Assembly: GCF_008271295.1 (NCBI RefSeq)
Contig: NZ_VTOY01000005.1
Coordinates: 62,001-126,000 of the forward strand
Direction of reading: 5' to 3'
Length of the DNA: 64,000 nt
Source of the DNA: Pseudoselenomonas ruminis
GTDB taxonomy: Bacteria > Bacillota > Negativicutes > Selenomonadales > Selenomonadaceae
A program made the position numbers and the translations under genes. The notes under the pieces are model-generated. The model had not been told where the DNA came from. It did no database searches and worked only from the letters and a program-made list of their open reading frames with translations. This document shows positions 58,295 to 64,000 of the stretch, piece by piece (within the stretch, counting starts at the first letter, position 1; the number at the start of each line of letters is the position of its first letter).

Positions 58295-59203
58295 TCAGCC
58301 CTTCTTTGCCAAGCGCTGGCGCATAGATTCATACATAAGGATTGAGCCAGCAACCGATGCATTAAGCGAATTGATTTTGCCTACCATCGGCATTTTGACG
58401 ATGAAGTCACAAGCTTCCTTCGTCAGGCGGCTCATTCCTTTGCCTTCGCTGCCGACTACTAGGACTAAAGCCCCTGTTAGATCAGCTTCATTATAGTTTT
58501 GGCTGCCATCCATATCTGCTCCAGCCACCCAGAACCCCTTATCTTTGAGTTTTTTTAGTGTCTGGGCTATATTTCCTATACGAGCCACAGGTACATATTC
58601 AATTGCTCCAGCCGAAGTCTTGGCTACCGTCGCCGTAAGCGGCACACTGCGGCGCTTCGGAATCAGCACACCATGTACCCCCGTAGCATCAGCCGTGCGC
58701 AGCAGTGCCCCGAGATTGTGCGGGTCTTCCAATTCGTCGAGCAGCAGCAGAAATGGCGCTTCGCCCTTTTCTTCGGCGGCCTTTAAGATATCGTCGAGCT
58801 CGGCATAGGCAACGGGTGCCACATAAGCCATAACGCCCTGATGACGAAGCCCTCCGGCTACCGATTCAATCTTGCTGCGGTCCACAAACTGCGTGATAAC
58901 CCCGCGCTCCTTTGCCATCGCCAGTATTTCGCCAATCGAACCCTCGCGATCGCCCTCAGCAACGAATAATTTGTTGATGGTCCGGCCAGCCTTTAAAGCC
59001 TCAGCAACGGCATTGCGGCCAATCAATACATCCTCGGGCAGCTCCCGTTCCTTCGCCGGATTATCCCGGCGCGCAGCGGCGGGGTTCATCTGACGCCCGG
59101 GATGTTTTTCACGCTGCTTGCCCCGTTCCCGTCTCTCCGCCTGTTCCTGACGGCCTTTCCCGCTGTGCAAAGGCTTTTTCTTATTCTCACGAAACTCTCT
59201 CAT
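58295..59203 (-). CDS. rlmB: 23S rRNA (guanosine-2'-O-)-methyltransferase RlmB-like
   Basis: A 302-residue SpoU/TrmH family methyltransferase. A 50-residue Lys/Arg-rich N-terminal tail precedes the substrate-binding domain (LIGRNAVAEALKAGRTINKLFVAEGDR). The knotted catalytic domain carries LLLLDELEDPHNLGALLRTADATGVHGVLIPKRRS, TSAGAIEYVPVARI and VVGSEGKGMSRL, NSLNASVAGSILMYE. It modifies 23S rRNA 2'-O ribose positions (G2251 in E. coli). It lies between thyX and yacP. Confidence 0.93.
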   Translation of the reverse strand: MREFRENKKKPLHSGKGRQEQAERRERGKQREKHPGRQMNPAAARRDNPAKERELPEDVLIGRNAVAEALKAGRTINKLFVAEGDREGSIGEILAMAKERGVITQFVDRSKIESVAGGLRHQGVMAYVAPVAYAELDDILKAAEEKGEAPFLLLLDELEDPHNLGALLRTADATGVHGVLIPKRRSVPLTATVAKTSAGAIEYVPVARIGNIAQTLKKLKDKGFWVAGADMDGSQNYNEADLTGALVLVVGSEGKGMSRLTKEACDFIVKMPMVGKINSLNASVAGSILMYESMRQRLAKKG

Positions 59204-59204
59204 A

Positions 59205-59897
59205 TCAATCCTTCTCCCGAAGTTTCAGCATCTCCTGAAACTTGCCACAGGTCATTGCCCCTTCCGGGCAGCGCCCCGTATTCACACAGCTCGCACCGGC
59301 ATTGTGGAACAGGGTTGGTGCCACTTTCTTAACTTCTGCCAGCATCTTGTAAGCCATTTCACGAATCTCCCACTGCGCGCGGTTGCAGCAGCGCAGATTA
59401 AAGAAATGAAGCAGCGAGCGGGCGTTCATCGTCACGAGGATTTTCGTCTCCGTGGCATTGGCCAGCACATAGCGGGCATCTTCCTTCGGAACCCCCATCT
59501 CGGTGAGTTCATCATACGTCTTGCGGATTTCTGCCAACAGTGACTCATACTTTGCCTTCGCCTCCGGCTTTTCGGCAATCGTCGGCGGCGTAATATACTC
59601 AAAGCCATGGGCCGCAACGTAGCGCTGCGACTGCTGGTCGTAAGAAGCGATGCGATGGCGCACGAGCTGATGGGTTAACACGCGGCTGACGCCCTCGATG
59701 CCAAAAGTGAACGTCACGTGCTCAATCGTCGAACCATGCCCAAGCGTTACCATCTTCCGCACCATTTCCTTCGCCTTTTCCTCGCTGATTTTCTCAGCCA
59801 GCTCCTCTGCTCCGGCCGAGGAATAGCAAAGGCGGGCAGCCATTGCCACCACATGCTCCGGATTTGGCGTATATTCCAACAACTTGACTTTAATCAT
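59205..59897 (-). CDS. thyX: Flavin-dependent thymidylate synthase
   Basis: A 230-residue FAD enzyme making dTMP from dUMP with methylenetetrahydrofolate and NADPH. The ThyX signature [13 protein letters not shown] occupies residues 80-92 and the N-terminal [13 protein letters not shown] and [13 protein letters not shown] are typical. The usual Asn in the signature is Asp (SYDQQS), a tolerated variant. It lies inside the cysS-mrnC-rlmB cluster, 3 bp after mrnC and 1 bp before rlmB, a position not occupied in Bacillus. Confidence 0.95.
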   Translation of the reverse strand: MIKVKLLEYTPNPEHVVAMAARLCYSSAGAEELAEKISEEKAKEMVRKMVTLGHGSTIEHVTFTFGIEGVSRVLTHQLVRHRIASYDQQSQRYVAAHGFEYITPPTIAEKPEAKAKYESLLAEIRKTYDELTEMGVPKEDARYVLANATETKILVTMNARSLLHFFNLRCCNRAQWEIREMAYKMLAEVKKVAPTLFHNAGASCVNTGRCPEGAMTCGKFQEMLKLREKD

Positions 59898-59900
59898 AGA

Positions 59901-60389
59901 TTAATTCTTACTCCTTATTTCCTTCATCATAGCCTTTGATATCACTTGGAACGAAGCTTCTGCCAGTTCGTAGAGCCGTTCATTCTGTTCTGACAGATAG
60001 AGGCTCCCCAAAAGTGCCTCAAAACCAGTACTTGCATGATATTCAGCAACGCTCGCACTGCGTGGGGCATGGCTTTTGGCATTGCGGCCACGGCGATAGA
60101 TTCCCTTTTCTTCCTCCGTGAGCATTTCTTCGATGCCACGATAGGCCTTTGCCTGCCAAACTGCCGATACAATCTGGGCACTGAAAGAATGAAGTGCCTG
60201 TACCTTGCACTGCTCATAAGACAGCAGGCGCGTACGGACATAGAGATGAAAATAAGCATCGCCTACATACGCCAGCACCAGCGGATTTAGCTGTTTGACA
60301 TCGACATCGCGGTAGCGTTGTAAGATACCGTCAGCACCATCGGGCTCAAACATCATGTCGACGAGTTTCTGAAAATGTTCAAACTTCAT
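59901..60389 (-). CDS. mrnC: Mini-ribonuclease III
   Basis: A 162-residue RNase III catalytic domain without a dsRNA-binding domain. It matures the ends of 23S rRNA. Family motifs are LNPLVLAYVGDAYFHLYVRTRL, LHSFSAQIVSAVWQAKAY, GRNAKSHAPRSASVAEYHASTGFEALLGSLYL, with the conserved acidic residues. ATG 60389 overlaps the cysS stop by 4 nt; a GTG four codons earlier is less well placed. Confidence 0.94.
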   Translation of the reverse strand: MKFEHFQKLVDMMFEPDGADGILQRYRDVDVKQLNPLVLAYVGDAYFHLYVRTRLLSYEQCKVQALHSFSAQIVSAVWQAKAYRGIEEMLTEEEKGIYRRGRNAKSHAPRSASVAEYHASTGFEALLGSLYLSEQNERLYELAEASFQVISKAMMKEIRSKN

Positions 60390-61816
60390 GCTTTTTTCCA
60401 CCGTGCCCCATTTGGCGTATCTTCGATAACGATACCAACTTCCTTGAGTTCATCGCGAATCTTATCGGCAATCGCCCAATTCTTTTCCTTGCGGGCATCC
60501 TGACGAATACCGATGATGAGTTCCATCAGTTTATCGGTAAGGCCATCATCAGCAGCTGCCTCTTCCTGCTCAAAAATACCGATAATCGAAGCCATCTCAA
60601 GGTAGATTTCGCTGACGCGGGCAAAACCAGCGGCATCGTAATCAACGCCTTTATTCATAACTTCCTGATAGTAAATATTGATATCTTTCGAAAGGCCAAA
60701 CAGCTGGCTGATAGCCAAGGCCGTATTGAAATCATCATCCATGGCCTCATAGAAGTTCTGGCGGTATTCTGCGGCCTTAGCTGCCAAATCTTTAGCGGTA
60801 TCGGAACTGCCCTCTTTTTTCAGCAGTTCATCCATAAAGGATTTGGACTGCGCCAGACGCCCCAGGCTTACCTGTGCCTCCTTGAGGCGTTCGTCACTAA
60901 AGTCCAGCGGGCTGCGGTAATGAGTCTGCAGGATAAAGAAACGTACCACTTCGCCCGGATATTCCTTGAGGATATCCTTGACCGTAAAGAAGTTGTTCTT
61001 CGATTTGGACATCTTCTCATTGTGAATCGTAATGAAACCATTGTGCAGCCAGTAGTGCGCAAAGCTGTGCTCATCGCCGATGCAGGCCTGGGACTGCGCA
61101 ATCTCATTTTCATGATGCGGGAAAATAAGATCACTGCCGCCGCCATGGAAATCAAATTTCTCGCCGAGATATTTCAGCGACATCGTGGAACACTCAATGT
61201 GCCAGCCCGGACGGCCTTTTCCCCACGGGCTGTCCCAGCTCGGCTCGCCCGGTTTGGCCGATTTCCAAAGGGCAAAATCCATCGGATGATGTTTGCGCGT
61301 ATCGACCTCAATGCGGGCACCAGCCTGCATATCCTCCAATTTGCGGCCGCTGAGCTTGCCATAACCGGCAAATTTTTCCACACTGTAGAAAACATCGCCG
61401 TTATCCACAGCATAAGCATAGCCGTTGTCGATAAGCTGCTGTACCATCGCAATGATATCCGGAATTGTCTCACTGACCCGCGGATATACATCGGCCCGCT
61501 TTACGTTGAGGGCATCCATCGCTTCAAAATAAGCCTTGATATAGCGGCCGGAGATATCACTCCACTGCAGTCCTTCTTTATTGGCCGTATTGATGATTTT
61601 ATCATCGACATCCGTGAAGTTCTGGATGTAATGAACGGTATATCCTTTTTTCGCAAAATAACGGCGAATGACATCCCAGGTAACAAAGGGGCGCGCATTG
61701 CCGATATGCGGATGATTATACGGCGTTACACCACAGCAGTAGATGCTCACTTCGCCTTCTTTGAGCGGCTTGAACTCTTCCTTACTGCGTGACATGGTGT
61801 TATAGACTTTCAGCAT
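60386..61816 (-). CDS. cysS: Cysteinyl-tRNA synthetase
   Basis: A 476-residue class I synthetase. The HIGH motif appears as HIGN in CGVTPYNHPHIGNARPF. The zinc ligands begin with that cysteine, and WHIECSTMS and FHGGGSDLIFPHHENE follow. KMSKS is present in MSKSKNNFFTVKD. The start is ATG 61816 (MLKVYNTMSR) after TTGGAGG; the longer frame has no site. It is followed by mrnC with a 4-nt overlap and preceded by ispF, 41 bp away. Confidence 0.97.
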   Translation of the reverse strand: MLKVYNTMSRSKEEFKPLKEGEVSIYCCGVTPYNHPHIGNARPFVTWDVIRRYFAKKGYTVHYIQNFTDVDDKIINTANKEGLQWSDISGRYIKAYFEAMDALNVKRADVYPRVSETIPDIIAMVQQLIDNGYAYAVDNGDVFYSVEKFAGYGKLSGRKLEDMQAGARIEVDTRKHHPMDFALWKSAKPGEPSWDSPWGKGRPGWHIECSTMSLKYLGEKFDFHGGGSDLIFPHHENEIAQSQACIGDEHSFAHYWLHNGFITIHNEKMSKSKNNFFTVKDILKEYPGEVVRFFILQTHYRSPLDFSDERLKEAQVSLGRLAQSKSFMDELLKKEGSSDTAKDLAAKAAEYRQNFYEAMDDDFNTALAISQLFGLSKDINIYYQEVMNKGVDYDAAGFARVSEIYLEMASIIGIFEQEEAAADDGLTDKLMELIIGIRQDARKEKNWAIADKIRDELKEVGIVIEDTPNGARWKKA

Positions 61817-61856
61817 TTTTCTTCCTCCAACTATCTTACCGGCGCTGTTACAGGCG

Positions 61857-62333
61857 TCAGGCTTTTTCAATTCCGGCTACGGCATAAGCAGAAATGCCCT
61901 GCTCCGTTCCGGTAAATCCTAATTTCTCTTCCGTGGTAGCTTTGACATTTATCTGGTCGGATTCCACTCCGAGCACCCGGGCAATGTTATCGTTCATCTG
62001 TGGAATGAAGTCTTTCATCTTCGGCTTCTGCGCAACGATGGTTGCATCCACATTGCCAACTTTGTACCCCTTTTCCGTCAAAAGCTCCATGACATGTGCC
62101 AGCAGTTTCATGCTGTCGGCCCCCTCAAACCGCGGGTCTGTATCCGGGAAGTGACGGCCAATATCGCCAAGGGCGGCTGCGCCAAGCAGCGCATCAGCAA
62201 TCGCATGCAGCAGTACATCGGCATCCGAATGCCCCAGCAACCCCAGCGTATGCGGAATTTCCACACCGCCGACAATCAGCTTCCGCCCTTCTACCAGGCG
62301 ATGGACATCATAGCCCATTCCAAATCGCGTCAT
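61857..62333 (-). CDS. ispF: 2-C-methyl-D-erythritol 2,4-cyclodiphosphate synthase
   Basis: A 158-residue trimeric enzyme of the MEP isoprenoid pathway that forms the cyclodiphosphate with release of CMP. Zinc ligands are in GYDVHRL (D9, H11) and the active site in [29 protein letters not shown] and [12 protein letters not shown]. The ATG at 62333 shares a base with the ispD stop (TGATG) and has GGAGG 7 nt upstream. ispD-ispF coupling is common. Confidence 0.97.
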   Translation of the reverse strand: MTRFGMGYDVHRLVEGRKLIVGGVEIPHTLGLLGHSDADVLLHAIADALLGAAALGDIGRHFPDTDPRFEGADSMKLLAHVMELLTEKGYKVGNVDATIVAQKPKMKDFIPQMNDNIARVLGVESDQINVKATTEEKLGFTGTEQGISAYAVAGIEKA

Positions 62334-63106
62334 CACTTTTCCTCCTTCTGACGATGAGGCAGTTTTCCTCGCATCGTCTCCTTGGCAAACTTGGCCGCCA
62401 AACGAACCGTATCGAGCATGCTTCCCTTTTCCTGACGCAGGAAAGCCTCGGCAATCAGCAAATCCTCCGGTGTCGTCACCTTGATGTTGCTGTATTCACT
62501 CATGACAACATGGACGGGGCGTCCCAGACGCTCCACCAGACTGGCATCGTCTGTCCCCAGGAAGCCATCCGCTTCGGCCTTGATGTTCGCCTCGAGCAAA
62601 ATCTGTTTGCGGAATCCCTGCGGCGTCTGTACCGCCCACAATGTCGAACGGGCCGGCGTTGACTTTACAACGCCCTGTTCCGATACCACTTTGATGGTAT
62701 TTTTTTCTGGAACAGCGGCAATTGCCCCGCCATGTTCTCTGGCCGCCGCAATAACCGCTTCAATGGTCTTGACCGTTACCAATGGCCGGGCGGCATCATG
62801 AACCAGAACCACATCGGCCTCCGAATCTACCTGTTTCAGGCCATTCCAGACCGAATACTGTCGTTCCGAACCACCTTCCGTTACCTTCCAGGGCTTCAGG
62901 CCAGAAAATTTTTCCAAGAGCTCCGTCACCGGCTCTACTTCCTCGGCGCCTACTACTACGATGAGTTCTCCTACCTCCGGCACCGCCGAAAATTTCTGCA
63001 AGGTGCGAATCAGCATGGGTCTATCGGCTAATTCGAGAAAAACCTTATTGATTCCGGCGTTCATCCGCTTGCCCTGTCCCGCTGCGGGGAAGATAACACT
63101 GACCAT
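62333..63106 (-). CDS. ispD: 2-C-methyl-D-erythritol 4-phosphate cytidylyltransferase
   Basis: A 257-residue MEP-pathway nucleotidyltransferase joining CTP and methylerythritol phosphate. The nucleotide loop is [12 protein letters not shown], followed by [25 protein letters not shown], and TPQGFRK. A 25-residue C-terminal tail ([18 protein letters not shown]) exceeds the normal end. I chose ATG 63106, with AGGAG 8 nt upstream. It is 78 bp downstream of the PIN/TRAM gene. Confidence 0.96.
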   Translation of the reverse strand: MVSVIFPAAGQGKRMNAGINKVFLELADRPMLIRTLQKFSAVPEVGELIVVVGAEEVEPVTELLEKFSGLKPWKVTEGGSERQYSVWNGLKQVDSEADVVLVHDAARPLVTVKTIEAVIAAAREHGGAIAAVPEKNTIKVVSEQGVVKSTPARSTLWAVQTPQGFRKQILLEANIKAEADGFLGTDDASLVERLGRPVHVVMSEYSNIKVTTPEDLLIAEAFLRQEKGSMLDTVRLAAKFAKETMRGKLPHRQKEEK

Positions 63107-63184
63107 TCCCATCACTCCTAATATAGCCTCAGATAGCCTTCTCCCATTTTGCCGCCCAAGGCATCATAGGAGAAGGCTATAGCT

Positions 63185-64000
63185 TCAATTTTTTGGTTTT
63201 GCGAAAATCATCCGGCCGGCTGCTGTCTGCAATGCCGACGTAACTTCCACTTCAATCATCTCATTCATGAAACGATGGCCGCCCTCAATGACAATCATCG
63301 TCCCATCATCAAGATAGGCAACCCCCTGTCCGGGTTCTTTGCCCGCTTTGACCACCGTCACCTGCATGTTCTCACCGGGGATAACCACCGGTTTAACGGC
63401 ATTGGACAACTCATTGATATTGAGGACTTCCACGCCACGCAGCTGGGCCACCTTGTTCAGGTTAAAGTCATTGGTGATAATCTTGCCGCCTACCTGCTGG
63501 CCAAGGCGCACGAGTTTGGAATCCACTTCCGCAATATCCTCAAAATCCACATTGGTCACTTCTACCTTTACCCGGGTGCCCTGACGAATGCGCTGAAGGA
63601 TATCCAAGCCGCGCCGCCCCCGCGTGCGTTTGAGAACATCCGATGAGTCCGCGATATGCTGCAGTTCCTCCAGCACAAATACCGGAATCAGCAGTGTTCC
63701 TTCGATAAACCCGGTATCACAGATATCGGCGATGCGCCCATCGATAATTACGCTGGTATCCAGCAATTTATACTGGGTGTCTCCCGTAAGCTTGGGAGCT
63801 TCTTCTGCCGAAGCCGCTTTCGCAGGCTCATGATTTTTCGCCACGGCCTTCATAAACTTTGGAATAAAGTCAAACGCTCCGGCGAGCTCCTTGCGCTTGC
63901 GAATCATAATCGTGATTCCCAAATAGCCAAATACGATACTAAAGATGACCGGGATATACTCACCGACAACCGGGATTTTAGAAAAGGCATAGCCCAAAAG
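63185..64000 (-). CDS. PIN/TRAM-domain membrane protein (YacL family), 5' end beyond window
   Basis: At least 271 residues; the N terminus lies outside the right edge. The visible part begins in the last membrane helix ([23 protein letters not shown]). A PIN nuclease domain follows ([53 protein letters not shown]). A C-terminal TRAM domain ends it ([33 protein letters not shown]). YacL proteins are membrane-anchored PIN proteins of uncertain target, encoded upstream of ispD in many Firmicutes, as here. Confidence 0.93.
   Translation of the reverse strand, partial: LLGYAFSKIPVVGEYIPVIFSIVFGYLGITIMIRKRKELAGAFDFIPKFMKAVAKNHEPAKAASAEEAPKLTGDTQYKLLDTSVIIDGRIADICDTGFIEGTLLIPVFVLEELQHIADSSDVLKRTRGRRGLDILQRIRQGTRVKVEVTNVDFEDIAEVDSKLVRLGQQVGGKIITNDFNLNKVAQLRGVEVLNINELSNAVKPVVIPGENMQVTVVKAGKEPGQGVAYLDDGTMIVIEGGHRFMNEMIEVEVTSALQTAAGRMIFAKPKN

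Overview
The window comes from a diderm Firmicute of the Negativicutes, most likely the Selenomonadaceae (Selenomonas/Mitsuokella-like). Housekeeping order is Firmicute: dnaG-rpoD-trmK-nif3, phoH-ybeY-era-recO-glyQS, and yacL-ispD-ispF-cysS-mrnC-rlmB-yacP-sigH. It has T-box leaders and SigH, yet also carries outer-membrane functions: a two-partner secretion pair with a POTRA/beta-barrel transporter and an OstA/LptA-like periplasmic protein. Most transcription is on the minus strand. I saw no rRNA, CRISPR array, prophage or insertion sequence.

Layout. 0-3.3 kb: N-acetylglucosamine PTS (EIIA, EIICB) and an HD-GYP protein lacking one metal-site histidine. 3.4-8.5 kb: leuS, YitT, nif3, trmK. 8.5-12.9 kb: tRNA-Asn, rpoD, dnaG, dgt. 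13-21.7 kb: an LptA-like gene, add, T-box-controlled glyQS, recO, DUF502, a single-ORF YbeY-Era fusion, phoH. 21.8-22.2 kb: a compact divergent locus with the layout of a type I toxin-antitoxin module (small membrane peptide plus antisense RNA), which I found no other gene to explain. 22.3-31.8 kb: bioB, a DUF2156 protein, an orphan dhaM, purL, a YhcH protein, alaR-alaT behind an alanine T-box, comFB. 31.9-36.5 kb: tRNA-Arg, a small coiled-coil protein, the TpsA/TpsB pair and an unrecognised Cys-rich protein. 36.6-43.3 kb: metQ with an aminotransferase, a DUF4143 ATPase preceded by a 27-bp perfect inverted repeat, an isolated flagellar hook pair and a serine recombinase. 43.4-47.2 kb: two ABC systems in one operon. 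47.3-53.9 kb: a LacI-regulated sugar locus (regulator, DUF4867, sugar porter, xylulokinase, divergent fucose/arabinose-type isomerase) with paired operators. 54.1-56.8 kb: modABC behind a Moco-riboswitch-like leader. 56.8-64 kb: the sigH to yacL housekeeping cluster.

How the genes work together. The translation and RNA-maturation genes (leuS, glyQS, cysS, YbeY-Era, mrnC, rlmB, trmK, yacP) are interleaved with replication and transcription genes in conserved operons. Metabolic loci each carry a visible control device: tRNA sensing for glyQS and alaRT, LacI operators for the sugar locus, a cofactor-sensing leader for modABC, and a BirA-like promoter for bioB. Starts were chosen by Shine-Dalgarno spacing, so many genes are shorter than the longest open frame. 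All calls come from reading the sequence; no database search was possible.
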